A stretch of DNA of 64,000 bases from Physcia stellaris (Eukaryota; Ascomycota; Lecanoromycetes; Caliciales; Physciaceae), in contig JABSSW010000056.1 of NCBI GenBank assembly GCA_018902385.1, forward strand, positions 186,001 to 250,000. Reading direction: 5' to 3'. Positions 8,297 to 22,717 of this stretch are shown one piece after another. Position 1 is the first letter of the stretch. Each line of letters starts with the position of its first letter. Position numbers and translations under genes: made by a program. The notes under the pieces were generated by a model. The model saw only the letters and a list, made by a program, of their open reading frames with translations. It searched no databases and was not told the origin of the DNA.

Positions 8297-10085
8297 TAAG
8301 ATGTCTGAAACTTCCACATAAACAAGATTTTCGATTCAAGCCATATATCGATTAATAATGATTTTTGACGATTTAGTATTTTGCATTTTAATTTCTTGAT
8401 TCGTGCGTTTTTTCGTTAAATGTTTCGTGCTTCAAATCTTTTTGCATTGAGAACAATTGTTGAATTATGTTTCGACGTAACGAAAAACAACGTCAAATTC
8501 ACGATTTATGAAATTTATTCGCTCAATTCATGAATTTTCAGAATTTTTTAATCAAATCACGATACAATGATTGTGTATATATCACGTTTTGCAAAATCAA
8601 CGATATTTACAATTTCGAATTCGAATATCGAAATTCAATTGAATTTCAACGATTTTGTCTGATTTATTCGATGATCGTTTTCGCAAATTCGTTCGTATGA
8701 ATCGAAACACGTTCAAAAAATGCTTGAAATCATTGAAAATGATTCGATATTTTACAACAATTCGTATGCGCAACAGATTTTCGTTAATTTTCAATTTTCG
8801 ATCGTTTTGTACAAATTAAATCATGATAATATTGAATGCGATTACAAAAACGTCGCAAACGTTTGAAAAATTTCAAAAATCATGTATATAATTGTACGAG
8901 AAAAATAATTTTAACATTGAACAACAAAAAAAAATCAATACGTCAAATGATTCGACGTTTCGAAACGTCGATATGAAAATATGAAAAATAATTATCGTGC
9001 AAAATTTATCGATTGTATAAACAAAATGAACGACATCGATGTTTTTTTTGTGATCAAATGTAATGAGACGAAATCGATCAAGCGAACGCTAAAACGTTGT
9101 GAATTTAATTGTCGCATTTCGTGTTTATATATTCGAAATTTCACGAATTTCTTTTTGTTTTTTAACAATTAGTTTTATTATGTGTTTAACATTTATTATA
9201 ACAATTAATATTATTATTCGTACATTCTAGTCACGCAATGTTTACATTTTTACAATTTTAATTGTTTTTACATCAAAAACTGTTCGATTAAAAATGTTCA
9301 ATTCAACAAATGCGTTTCGTCGTCGCGAAATTCGTTCGCAAATTCGTGATCGTGCGATCGTATCGATTGTATCACAATCAAATATCATTTCATCAAACAA
9401 TTTTTTTATGTTTTTTTTTATCGATCGAATTATTGAATTGTTTGATAATGTTCAATTCGAAAATTTTGATAAAAATAACGATTTTGTCGATTTTGATAAT
9501 GTCGATGTTTCAATTAAACACATTTTAATTTTCGAATTTTTGATTTTAAATGTTGATTAATTTTTCAATTTAACATTTGTTACGCATTCTAATCAAAATG
9601 AAACACAACGAAAAAACAATTTTGTTTCGTTGTCGTCAAATAACGATGTCGTTGTGTTTGTTGTTGTCGATTCAAACGTGATTTTTAAACAAATAAAAAT
9701 GCGTATCAAAATGTTGAAAATTGAATCAAAATTCAATGATTTTAAAATATTTTTGATCAAAACGAAAACGAAACGTGATCGAAATCGTCGTCGTCGTCGC
9801 AACAACGATAATCAATATAAAAATTCGTTTTCGCATATCAAAAAACGAATCGCACGATCAAAAATTTCAAACACGCAAAAATGTGAAAATTGAAACAATT
9901 TGAAAAATTGATTGCGTGATTGCGAAAAATATATCGTTTTCGATTTTGTTAATTTTCAAACAAAAAAAATAAAAACAAATTGATCGACGTCGTTCTTGAT
10001 GACGACAAAAAAAAAATTAATGACGTAATTATGTTGATATTCAATTTGAAAAACAGACATAAAAACAATATAAAAATTACTTGTT

Positions 10086-10406
10086 TGTAAAACTCGTACT
10101 AGAAATAATATAATCTAATGAATTATTGACATCAGAAATGTATAACTTGAAATGTAATATATTGATTTATTAATCGTTACAAAACAAATTACGTTTTGCA
10201 ACTGTTTTTTATTCACATTCTATTTATTCAATCGTACGAATTCGATCGATTTCGACTGACAATATGAACTTGTTGAATTTATCGTTGATCGAATTGTAAA
10301 ATAATTGAAATTGATTTTTTTCGAAATCATTCGAATTTCGATAATCGAATTGCTTGACGAAATGCGAATCGCATTTTCGAAAATTTTGAATTTTTATTTT
10401 TTACAT
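10086..10406. repeat. E1 LTR, left copy
   Basis: A 321-bp direct repeat of 16,400-16,719, starting TGTAAAACTCGTACTAG and ending TTTTTTACA. It carries the 3' end of the minus-strand element. Confidence 0.9.
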
Positions 10407-13400
10407 ACGTTTTTTTTTAAGCATCGAAGTTTTTTGAAATCAACATGTTAACAAAAATTTTGACGTATTTTGTTTGTCTTGACGTGTTTTGTTTGTTTTG
10501 ATTTTGCATTGACTTGAAAAATCATTATAATCGTGATTTTCGCATTTCGAAATATTTTTGTTCGAATTCAATAGTCAGTCTGCGTTAAAAATTTGAAAAA
10601 ACATTTTTTTGAATGATTCAAAAAAAGCATAATTTGATGAATCAATTGTTTGTTGCTTTCATGATCGAATGTTTGATTTCGTATCATTCACAATTTTCGA
10701 TATGATGATTGACAATTGATTTGTTGACAAAAAATTCTGAATTCGAACATTTTTTCATTTTTTCATTTTTTTATTTCGAATATCAACATCGATATCATGA
10801 AAAAATGTGTAACGCGATAAACGTTTATTAATCGCGATCGCATTGATATTCAAATTTTCGAAATTTTTTTTATTTTATTTCATATTTTTTATTCAACGAT
10901 TTATCGTTCGATCAAATCGAACAACAATTTTTGAAAATGTTTTTGACACAATTTAATTTTTCATGCGTCGTAAATTTTAAACAATAAATAACACACAAAG
11001 TTTTTGAAAACGAAAATGTGTTAACATGCAATAAATATTTCAATTCATTTTTTTCGTGATTTTCGATGATTTGTTTTTTTATTGACATCAAATTTTTTTG
11101 AATTTTCGTTGTGAAATTGTCGCAAAATCTTTCGAAAATGTTTGACAAACGATGCAAATTTTCAAATCGCGTTTTCATAATTTTTTCATTTCACGAAATA
11201 ATAAAAATCGAATTCGTTGTAAAATTTGTTTGAAATTTCATTTGTTTTGAAAATTTTGCTGTTTTTGATGATTTCGATTTCATAAAATTTTTTCGTGATT
11301 TTCATTTTCATGTTTTCGTCGAATTCAATATTTTTAATTTGATAAAAAAATTCAAAAAAATGTGACGTATGCGCGTTTTTTTTTTTTTAAAATTAAATTT
11401 TTTCAAAAAAAAAACGTGAAAAACGTCGTGAATACGTTAACGTTTGAATAAATTTAAACGATAAATTTGATTTTTTATAATTTTTAAAATTTGAAATGAG
11501 TCAAAGAATTTTCATTTCAACTTTTTGTTTCGTTTAATTTTGATGTTTTTATCGTTCAAATTCACGTAATTTTCGACGTTGTATGACATTGATTTCGTGC
11601 GTTCGTTTTTATACATCGTTTGTTGTTGTTGTGTCATGAGTAAATTGTTTTTCAATATTCGAAATAGTTCAATTAAATGTTCAACGTGTTTCTTTGCGAA
11701 TTTGAATTTAGCTTTTTTGTTTCATGTTTTTTCGAAAAACATGCGAAATGAATATTCAAACATAATTTCGAACGAAAAAATGTTTGTAAATGCATGTTTG
11801 CTGTTGTTGTAAACGAATTCGATCATAAACAACAATTTTATTCAATCATTTTGCTCGAAATTGACGAAAACACGAAAAAATTGTTTCATGACGTTGTTCA
11901 TTCGCTCGATTTGTTCATCAATGTGAAAATGAAAAACGATTGACAATTTACGTTTGATTTTCAAAACGTAACACAATGCATCGTTGTATTTGAACGTGAA
12001 AATGAAATTTTTGTCGATGACGATTGACGAAAAAAAATCGTGAAATCGAATGATTTCGCGAAATAAAATTTCGATCAAATTTTTTGCGAAAATCGTTTTA
12101 ATTATTGATATGTAATGAATCATTTTCGTTAAACGATTCACAATCATTAAAATCGAATCGTAAATCGTTTCATTTCATGTTTTATTTGAAAAAAATTCTG
12201 TCACGAAATTCATGAAAAAATCAATTCATTTAAATTCAAAAATCGAAAAAAAAAAAACTCGTCGTATGATTTGTGTCGTGCAATTTTGTTTCGTTTGCAA
12301 ACGACGCATGTTTCACAATGTTTTTTGATTTGTTGTCGCATTTCAAAAATTTCGATAAAATTTTGATTCGATTAATAATATTTTCGACGTATTAATTTTA
12401 ACGTTCGTTCGATGTCGAAATGATTAACGAACGAATTATCGTGATATATACGAATAACATTTTTACGCAAATTTTTTGAAATGTAAACGACATTGTTGTA
12501 ATACAAAAATTTATTTTTGTGTTGTCAATTGTTTGTTTTTATTTTCGAAATAATTAATTTTCGATATATTTCAAAAACGAATTGATTTTTAACGATCAAA
12601 TCACGAACGAAATTCAACAATGAAAATGTTGATTCGTCGTTATATATCGTTTTTTCTCGTAAAGCAATTTGTATTCGAATTTTATGCATTGCGCATTCAA
12701 ATACAATCGCTGATTTTAGCACAAAAATTCTTCATTTTATGAATGTCACGTTTGACTTTTGCTCAATCGAATGTTTCGAATTTTTTGAATTTTTTGAGTC
12801 AAATGCTCTCGAAACAGCGTTGATTGAAATTCGATTTCGTTTTGAATTTTTTGAATCAAATGTTTTCGAAACAACGTTAATTGATTCGATTGTTAAATTA
12901 TTTAAATACGATTAACGTTTTATGTTATGCATTGTATTCATGAATCGTTTCATGACATATATCGCATTCATAATTTTGATCGCATTTATTCGCATTTTTT
13001 CGAAACGTTTCGAATTTGCGATCAATGATTTTTGCAATTGTTTCAAAATTTGACGATTGTTTTCGACGTTTTTTTCAATAATCATCATGTGATCAAATCG
13101 TTTTGAAAATTCGTTAATAAAATTTTTGTTATCGAAACGATAATCGATTAAAAAATTATATCGATTCAATTTTTGAATTCATCGAATTTGACGTGACGAC
13201 AATCTAATTGTGATCATAAATTGTTTCAAATTGCGATGATCAATAAAAACAAAAATTTGCTTTTTTGCGTTTTCGAAATAATGTTTTCATTGTTTGAACG
13301 AAATCACAATAATCAACAATTTTTTGTCATGAATTTCGTAATGACATTCGATCGAAATCAATTTGCGCGAAAAATACGCAACAAAATGTCAATGATTCTC

Positions 13401-16399
13401 GTCGTTTTGTTGACATAAAATGATTTCAAAAATTTTGTCGAATGCGTCGATTTCGATTCGAATAACACGTTCGAAATCGAAATGACGTAAAATTGATGTT
13501 TCGATAAATGTTTTGCGAAATTGTTTGAAAATTTTCAATGTCTCGTTGATCAAAAAAATGTGAATATTCGATAATTTGTTGCGATTTCGATTTTGATTTC
13601 GTTTACGTTTACGAATATTTTTTCGAAATTTTTGTGATTTTTTTAACATAACGATCAAAAATTTAACAATTTTATTGAAATGTTTAATGAATCGTCGATA
13701 AAAATTAGCGATATCGAGAAATTGCATAATGTCGAAAACGTTGCGAAATATTGATTATTGTTGAATAATTTCGATTTTCTTGTTTTGCATTTTCATTTTT
13801 TGAAAAAAACGACGAATTCAAAAAAATTTATTTCGTCAACGAATCATTTGCATTTTTCAAAAACAATGTATAACTTATTTTTCTTAAAACGATCAAGAAT
13901 TCATTTGATATCGTCGACATGAATCTCGACGTTTATCGAATAAATTACTATATCATTCAAATATACAATGACGTTAATATCGAGACGAATCGCTAAAATT
14001 TTATTGATGAAATTTTGAAACGTCGTCGAAACGTTAATGAAATCGAAAAAAAATACGTTATATTCGAAATGATCATATCGAATACGAAAAATTGTTTTTC
14101 ATTCGTTTTCATGTTTGATACGCAATCGATGATAAACAGCAATCAAATCAATGTTGATATATTTGACGATTTTGTTGAATTTATTTAAATTTTCATCGAT
14201 TAACGATAGAAAATATCTATTTTTTATCGTGAAAACATTAAGATTTCTGTAATTCACGCATAATCGTAAATTATCGTTTTTTTTTGACGAACAAAATGAA
14301 CGTTTTTGCAAAAAACTGTGAAAATCGAATGAAATCGTTAATTAAATGTTTTTCGATGTAAACACGTAATATTCGAAATTCATTTTCGAATAGAAAATAA
14401 ATTGATTCATGCGACGATTTTTTGTTTTTTTTTAAATCAATAACATGATCGTTTGAATCATGATTCGATAATTCGTAAATTTTATTTTCGTTATCGAATT
14501 TTTCATACGTTTTCAAAATATCGAAAAAAATGATTTTGATATCGAATTTTTTTTCATTTCAATCAAAACAAATTTTATTTGAATTCGTTTTGAAATATGC
14601 ATTTCATGCATGTCGAATTGCTTGTCAATATACATTCGTACGAACATGAAATACGTTTCGATTTCGTTATCGATGACGTTTTCGATCAATTGTTTTGATT
14701 CGATGTTTTCGATACGACATGTGATGAAAATGAAATGTTTTTTTTTGCAACGTCAAATTTTGATATTGTCGTCGTTTCAATTCATTTTGATTTTCGAAAA
14801 TTGTATTCAAAACATGTTTAACGTTAAATTTCAATTCAGATTCACGATCAGAAACGATTTCTCGAAAAAACGACTAATTTTTTTGACGTTTGACATTTCG
14901 AATTGTACGAAATAAACGTTATACGTTTTCAAACGATGATTGTCAATTGTTATTGCATCACAATCTAAAATTTCAAAACGACGAAAATTCAATTTTTTCG
15001 CATAAACATGATTTATCAAATTAATTTTCGTTTTTGTATCGAATATTGTTTTCGATTCGTTTCAAATTTTGTTTTCGTTTTGTATGTTAATTTTGATTTT
15101 GACGCATTTACGAATCACGAATTTTTTAAATTTTTTGCGTCGTTTTTTTTTTGTTAACATGATTTTTGTTCATGTTTGAAAAAAACGACGTATCGAAATC
15201 GAAATTCGAAAATTTTTTTTTTTTAACGATTTGAACGAAAATCATCAAATCGATTAATTTTTTGATTGTTCAAAAATTTGATCAACGAAAATGATTTTGT
15301 TTTTTTTGTTTGTGCAAATTTCGATTTGATGATTTGATTTGTCACAATTTATACAATTATTTTTGTTTTGAATTTTTTTGAATTCGCTGACGAATCAACG
15401 ATACATTCGAATATTTTTCGATTTGATTGACTCGTGATTCGAATTGATTTTGTTAATATTTTTGATTTTTTTATTTTTGAATTTCGCAGTTTTGAATTTT
15501 TCGTTTTCGTTTTCAGAATTGTCAATATCGAACGAAATTTTACGTTTTTGAAATTTTTGATTTTTTTCAAAATTTGAACGTTTTTCATACGTTTGAATCG
15601 TTCAAACAATTTCGTTTTTGTGAAAATTTTCTTTTTTTAAAGAACATGCAACGAAATTTCAAACGTAATTCGTCACGAAAATCGTTGAATTTCATTGTTT
15701 TCGTAAATTTGAATTCGAATTTCAATTCAACAAACATATTTATTCGTTCGACATTGTAATTTTTAATCGATTGATTGTGATTTTGTTTGTGTTTGCGATA
15801 TTTTTTCAAAAAATTCTGTTGCAACGTGATTGCTCGTTCGATGTCGTTTTTCAAAAAAATTTTGAATTCGTTTCAAATGTATTGTTTGTTTGAATGAAAA
15901 TCGATTTTTGCGTTTCAAAACTTGTTCGCATTGCTATTTGACTTAAAATAAATATCAACGTATGCGATTTTGATTAAATTCGAAAATTGAATCATGTGAT
16001 TCACGTTGTTTTGCGTGAATTGATTTTTCATTTGTTTGCAATATTTTTTTCACTTTTTGTAATTTTTTTTTATATTGATTCGATGTCGTTTCGATAATTT
16101 TCATGACGAAAAATTTTCAAACAAAATCAGAAACAAAAATAAATGAAATAAAAACAAATGAAATAAAAATTACAAATTTCGAACGTTCAATATTTCGAGC
16201 TTGCAATTTGATTTTTTTTTTATGATTTTTTTCGATTTGTTGTTTGTAATAAATCAATCAAAAAAATACGTCAGCATTTTCGACAAATTCAAAAAACAAA
16301 TCATTATCAGAACTCGACATGATGTATGCGAAACAACAAAATTGTATTTTGTTAAATATATACGAATGACATCATTCTAAGATATGATAACGATTAAAA

Positions 16400-16719
16400 T
16401 GTAAAATTCGTACTAAAAATAGTATAATTTAATGAATTATTGACATCAAAAATGTATAATTTGAAATGTAATATATTGATTTATTAATCGTTACAGAACA
16501 GATTACGTTTTGCAATTGCTTTTTATTCACATTCTATTTATTCAATCGTACGAATTCGAGCGATTTTAATTGACAATATGAATTTGTTGAGTTTATCGTT
16601 GATCGAGTTGTAAAATAATTGAAATTGATTCTTTTCGAAATCATTCGAATTTCGATAATCGAATTGTTTGACGAAATGCGAATCGCATTTTCGAAAATTC
16701 TGAATTTTTATTTTTTACA
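16400..16719. repeat. E1 LTR, right copy
   Basis: A 320-bp direct repeat of the left copy with mostly transition differences. It holds a few more CpT/ApG sites than the left copy, so the two ends were not mutated equally. Confidence 0.9.
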
Positions 16720-19700
16720 TTGTTGACGTTGTTTAACAATTCGATGATTTCTGAAAATGAACACGATTATTGTTATTAAAAATGTCAAACAATTGTTTCG
16801 ACAAAACATTGTTGCATTTAGTCAATATTTAATCAAATTGTGAAACAAATTGAAACGTCACGTTTCGAACGAAAAACGACAAGAAAAATTGCTGATCAAA
16901 ATTATGTTTTCATTCGCATCAAATGTGTAAAAATGCGAAATCATAAAATCGATTTTTATTTCAAATTAATCGTCAATTTGTTGATTGCGAAACAATTGTT
17001 TGTCGACGATAATACGTTAAATAAATCGTCGAACAATGTTACGAAAACAAAACAAAAAAAAAAAAAATCAAAAAAATCAAAAAAATGACAATGATGACGA
17101 CAAAAATAAAAACAAAAAAATTTCGCGTAATAGATTTGTTGAATTTGACAACGTTCAAAAAAACAATCAAAATCAATTTTCGAAATCGCAACAAAATCAA
17201 CAAAATGAAAAAAAAAATGAAAATCGAAATCAAAATCACAATTTCGCATTTTCAAAATTCGAAAAACGCACATGTTTTTCATGTCACAAATCGAATAACA
17301 TAACAAATGATTTTGTGTGTGAAAATTATGCGCAAATTTAAAAAAACGCAATCAAAATCAAAATCAATCGTCGAAAAAAAACGAATTTAATGTTTGTCGC
17401 TAAAACATTGAAAATAAATTTAAAACGAAATAAATTTCGTGTTTTGATAATTACGTTATTAATCAAAACATTTGTCACGCAAACAAACAATATAACAATT
17501 ATTTGTTTGATTGATTTTAATGTCGAAACGAATTTTATATTACAAATTTTTGTTAAACAAATGCAATTGTTTGAATTCAAAAAAATTGTTAAACAACATT
17601 TAAAAATTGTTGACGATCGTGTGATTCAAATGTATAAACATCATGAAAACGTGCATATCATGACACGAAATTTTGAAAAACATGTAAAAAAACAAAATAT
17701 TGATTTTTGAACGATTGACATGCGTAAATACGACATGATTTTTGAATATTTATAATTGAATATTGTCGATTTTGATATTCGTTGACATGATCGTCGCTGA
17801 TTATATCGTGATAATAATTATGAAAAATTCAAGCAAATTTCAATCAATTTCTGTTTTGCGAAAAAATTCGCTGATTTAATTATGATTGTCATTGCGAATC
17901 GCGATCGTGTTTATGTCGTAATGTCATATCAAATATTTTTTTTAACACAAAATTATTAATATCGAAAACGAAATGTTGTTCGTTGTGATGCGTTACAAAT
18001 GAATCGCAACGATCATTTTTTTGATATTATCAAAAAAAATAATCGAAATATTTTTCAAAACGTTGTCGAACAATTTGAATACGCATAATCAAATCGAATA
18101 TGTTATTGATTTGCAATCAAACAAAAAAATCGCGTTTTGAATTTATATACAATATGTCACATGACGAATTTATTGTTATACGCAATTATTTCGAAAACGC
18201 GTTGACGAAAAAATAAATTCGTTTTTTTTCAACGCATTTGCGAAAACATTTGTGTTGTTTGTCAAAAAATCAAATGACAATTTGCATTTATGTGTGAATT
18301 ATCGAAAATTCAATGAAATCACGATCAAAAACAATTATTTATTGTCGTTGTTGTTTGAAACGCTAAAACGTTTCGCGAATGTTAAACATTTTATCAAAAT
18401 AAACATTCGAAATGCGTATCATAAAATTCGTATTCGTTAAAAAAATGAATAAAAAATTGCTTTTCGTATTCGTTATGAACAATACGAGTATCAAATTATG
18501 TTTTTCGATTTTGTTAACGTTTTTGTTACTTTTCAATTTTATGTTAATGAAACATTAAAGTCATACATTGACGTTTTTTGCGTGATATATCTGAATGATG
18601 TGTTGATTTATTTCGAAAATAAACAACAACATTGAAAACATGTTCGTTTGATGTTTAAAACGTTGTTACGTTATCGTTTGTATTCAAGCTGAAAAATGCG
18701 AATTCAACAAAAAAAATGAATTTTTTAAATTTCGTTGTTGAACGCAATGATATTCAAATGAAACGTTCGCGTATAAACGCAATCGTCGATTGATTTGAAT
18801 TCGAAAATGCGAAAAATATCATAATTTTTTTAGATTTTGCTGAATTTTATAAACGTTTTGTTAGAAAATTTTCGCAAATCGTAACATCATTTACGAATTT
18901 GACGCGTGATGCGAAAAAAAAAAATCGTTTTTCATTTGTTATGACAAAAAAAACTAAAATTGCGTTCAACGAATTCAAAATTAAATTCACGATTGTTTTT
19001 ATTTTTACGCATTATGATTGAAAAGCGAAATTACGCATGAAAACTGATGTTTTTAATCGCGAAACAAATGATATGTTCAATCAAAAAAACAAAAACGATC
19101 AATGACATTTTATTGCGTTTTTCAATTACAAATTCAAAAAAACAAAAATTAATTGAAATACGCATGACAAAAATTGTATGCGATAATGTTTGATTTCAAA
19201 ATTGAAAACATTATTTGCAAAATAGCAAATATTTCATTCGCGTTATTTTTGATCACAACAATTTTCGATATTTTATAACAATCAAAAAATTCAAACGCGA
19301 AACAGATTCGCTGAATTGAAAAATTAATTGCGTTTAATTTCAATATAGAATATCGCAAAAACAAATTGAATTTTGCGAACGCGTCGTCGAGAAAATTTGA
19401 TTTTATAAAATCGAACGATAACGACAAAAACAACGATAAATTTTTGTTTATTTTGCGAAACAAATTTCGCAATCAAAATTATCAATTTGATTTGCAAAAC
19501 GATTAACGTGTGTTTGTTTCAATCAAATTTGCAATATCGACAACGCGATTACGTAACATTGTTACGACAAATATTCGAAATATTGTTTCGAATGAAAAAG
19601 TTCTCGATAAATGTGCTTGCAAAATTTTAAACATTGTCGCATTTCGATTTTTAGTTCATCAAATTATGAAATCGAAAAAATTTTATTTGAAATTGCGAAA

Positions 19701-22398
19701 ATCAATGATTGCGTGATTATTCAAATTAAACAAAAAAAAACGTTTTTTTTGTTGAAAACAATAACGTCAAAAATACGCAAACAAACAAAACGAATTTTCG
19801 AAATAAAATGTTGAAAAAAATGAATTGTTTCGTCGTGATTTCGCAATCTATGTGTTTGAAAATTTCGTTACAAAACAAGAAATTTTTCGTTTGAATTATA
19901 ACGATTCAAATGTTGAACATTTTTTTGAACAAAAATCGAAAATTTTTGCGACGCAAATATTTTTGATTTCATGATTAAAAAATAACAAATTATGTACGCA
20001 TTTGTTCAAATTGTTAACGAATGCGAATTTATCGACATAAATTTTATGACGACATGATAACAATTTCATCAAATAAAAAATTGTCATTTGATACAATTAT
20101 TATGAATTTCGAATTTGAAAATATGTTTTTTGTTAAAGATTTTTACATTGAAAAAATTAACGATTCGATATTAATATTAATAAACAAATTGACGAAATAC
20201 GCAACGTACATAACAATCACAAAAACGTTAAACGCGATAAATTTTGCGAATTTGTTATGACGAAAATTCGTATATCGTCATAAAATGATGCGTAACATTA
20301 TTTCGAATCGAAACTTTTTTTTTACAAACAATTTTTGATTTATTTTGTGCTGAAATTTGAAAACGAAACGTAAATTTAACATTGTTTTTCATTCACAAAC
20401 AAATGAAGCAAACAAAAAACAAAATGTTGTGTTCAAAATTTTTTATTATTTGCGTTTTATTGCAATTTCAAACAAAATAATTGATCAAAATTGTTATTCA
20501 GTTGACACAATTTGTATTTACAATAATAATAAACATTCAAACATTGATCAAATTTTTCAAAAGTTTTTGTCTGAATACGTTGCGACGTTAAACAACGATT
20601 CTGTGAACAATTTTCAAAAAAAAACAACATTTACAACAGACAAAACAAAAACGTTGCGAAACAATCGAGCGCATTTAATGAATTTGTAAAAAACGATTTT
20701 CGAACAGCAAATCAAATATTATAATAAAAATCATATAATGAAAAATTTTGAATTTGAAAAAAAAAATGTTGTTACGTGATGTAAATATACGCATTGCGTT
20801 TCAAAAAAAAAATTGATCGTAAACAATTGAATTTTTCGAAATTGTCAAGAAAATAAATACGCAAATTTACGAGTTTGATTTGTTTAAACAATATGAATTT
20901 ATACATTTTGTGTTTCATGTTTTTTTATTCGAATTTTGATATAATCGTGACGACGCAAATTCAAAATCGCAATCAATATTAATCAAAAACGAAAAAAATG
21001 AAAAATATCGCAAATGCTAAACAAGCGCATTAGAAAAAATCAATTTGAATATTTTATTGCATGAATAAAATCGTTATATAAGAATTCGTGAAAATCAATA
21101 ATCGAAACATTTCGAAAATGCGAAAAACGCAATTGTCAAATTCGAAAATGCGCGCAATTACGCAAGTTTGAAAAAATTGCGAAACGTCGAAAAACAAACA
21201 AATTCAAAACGAAATCGAACGAAAAATTTTCAACAAGAAAACAAACACGTCAATTTTTAAAGTTGAAAAAAACGTGAACGATTGAAATTAAAACAAAAAT
21301 AACAATAATTGCGACGCAAAAACACAAACAATAAAATGATATTATGAATTGTTTTTAATTACATGCAAACAATTTGCATACAACAAACAAACAACAAAAC
21401 AACACGTTACAACAAAAACAAAATTCAACATTCAAAAAAAAACACAAAACAAACAAAATCACGCGATCATTAAATCGAAAAAAACACGAAAATGTAAATC
21501 AACGCGTCAATAAATTTATCAATCAAAATTTATATCACAACAATCAAATCGATTTCGATTTGCGTCAGTTTTAATTGTCGTCGCGTTTAATAAAATTTTG
21601 TTTATCATTAATTACGCGATTTGATTGAATCGAAATCGACGCAAAAACAAACGCGACAACAAACGAGTTTGTTTGCGATGCAAACGCAACGAAATCAACA
21701 AACGAAACAGACGCAAACGAAACGAAAACGAAAAAAATCAAAAAAAAAACGACGCGAAAGTCGAGAAGCGAAACAAAAAAAATTCGAATTTTTTTCGAAC
21801 AAGAACAGAAACAAACGAAAAAAAAAATGACAAACAAAATGATGTTTTTTTCAACGAATTTTGACGTGACAATCAACGCAAACTTGCGAAAAAAATTTTG
21901 ATAAAAACAATGAATTCTTTTTATGTCATTTTGTTTTATGTTAATCACGTTATGCATCAAAAATCGTATGTTATTATTTTTCAATGTTGAAAAAAATCAA
22001 TTTCAAATTGTTGTTATTTTTGACAACGAAAATGCGAACGTTGTTTTGCAACTTGTAAAAAACATTGTTTTTTTCACAATAGTGAAAATTCTTGTTGCAA
22101 AATTCGCATTTGTTTCGTTTGTTTTTGTCAAAAAAAACGCAAACGTGTTTTAAATCAAAGCGAAATTTTCGAACGCAACGTTGACATTATATATGAGTTG
22201 ATTTTGTTACGCGTCAAATTGATATGAAACAATTGTGTGTGTTTGTTTATGAATTTGATTACAATGCGATCGCGAACATCGCGATTCGAATACATGTTTG
22301 TCGTATTGATTGTATTCAACAATTCGAACGTAAAAAGTTTATCAATTTAATACGCGTCATCAACGTCATCGTTATTTACAATACATTTACAGCAAAAA

Positions 22399-22717
22399 TG
22401 TAAGAAATAAAAATTCAGAATTTCCGAAAGTGCGATTCGCATTTCGTCAACAATTCGATTATCGAAATTCGAATGATTTCGAAAAAAATCAATTTCAATC
22501 ATTTTACAACTCGATCAACGATAAACTCAACAAGTTCATATTTTCAGTCGAAGTCGATCGAATTCGTACGATTGAATAAATAAAATGCAGATAAAAAACA
22601 ATTGCAAAACGTAATCTGTTTTGTAACGATTAATAAATCAATATATTACATTTCAAGCTATACATCTTTGATGTCAATAATTCATTAGATTATACTATTT
22701 TTAATACGAATTTTACA
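22399..22717. repeat. E2 LTR, left copy
   Basis: 319 bp, TGTAAGAAAT to AATTTTACA, reverse complement of the E1 LTR type and the least mutated member of that LTR family in the window. Confidence 0.85.

Larger units (their letters stand above)
10081..16724 (-). mobile_element. E1: Gypsy LTR element inserted in E0
   Basis: A complete-length fossil, 10,086-16,719 (6,634 bp), bounded by direct LTRs and an exact 5-bp target duplication TTGTT (10,081-10,085 and 16,720-16,724). LTRs begin TGTAAAA and end TTTTACA. Orientation is minus: gag-like 15,855-15,350, protease-like 15,020-14,830, reverse transcriptase 14,520-13,900, RNase H-like 13,730-13,200, integrase-like about 12,700-11,580. Heavily C-to-T mutated, dozens of breaks, no long open frame. 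E2 is the same family in the opposite orientation. Confidence 0.85.
8330..22398 (+). mobile_element. E0: old Ty3/Gypsy-type LTR element, interrupted by E1
   Basis: Plus-strand fossil in two parts around E1 (to about 10,085, and from 16,720). Parts in order: gag-like stretches (9,290-9,890 and 16,840-17,340, the latter with a CCHC-type knuckle), a protease-like stretch (17,390-17,710), reverse transcriptase (18,250-18,760, with a LCVNYRKFN motif), RNase H-like (about 18,790-19,200) and integrase-like (20,020-20,690). A basic, Lys/Asn-rich frame follows at 21,600-21,870. I could not define LTRs, and the left limit is simply where AT-rich sequence begins. It is heavily mutated with dozens of breaks, among the oldest elements here, and older than E1, which sits inside it. 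Confidence 0.7.

Noticed and set aside
16956-17351. 131-codon minus-strand Phe/Cys-rich frame
   Set aside because: Antisense of the Asn/Lys-rich gag-like stretch of E0; an artefact of the skewed composition.
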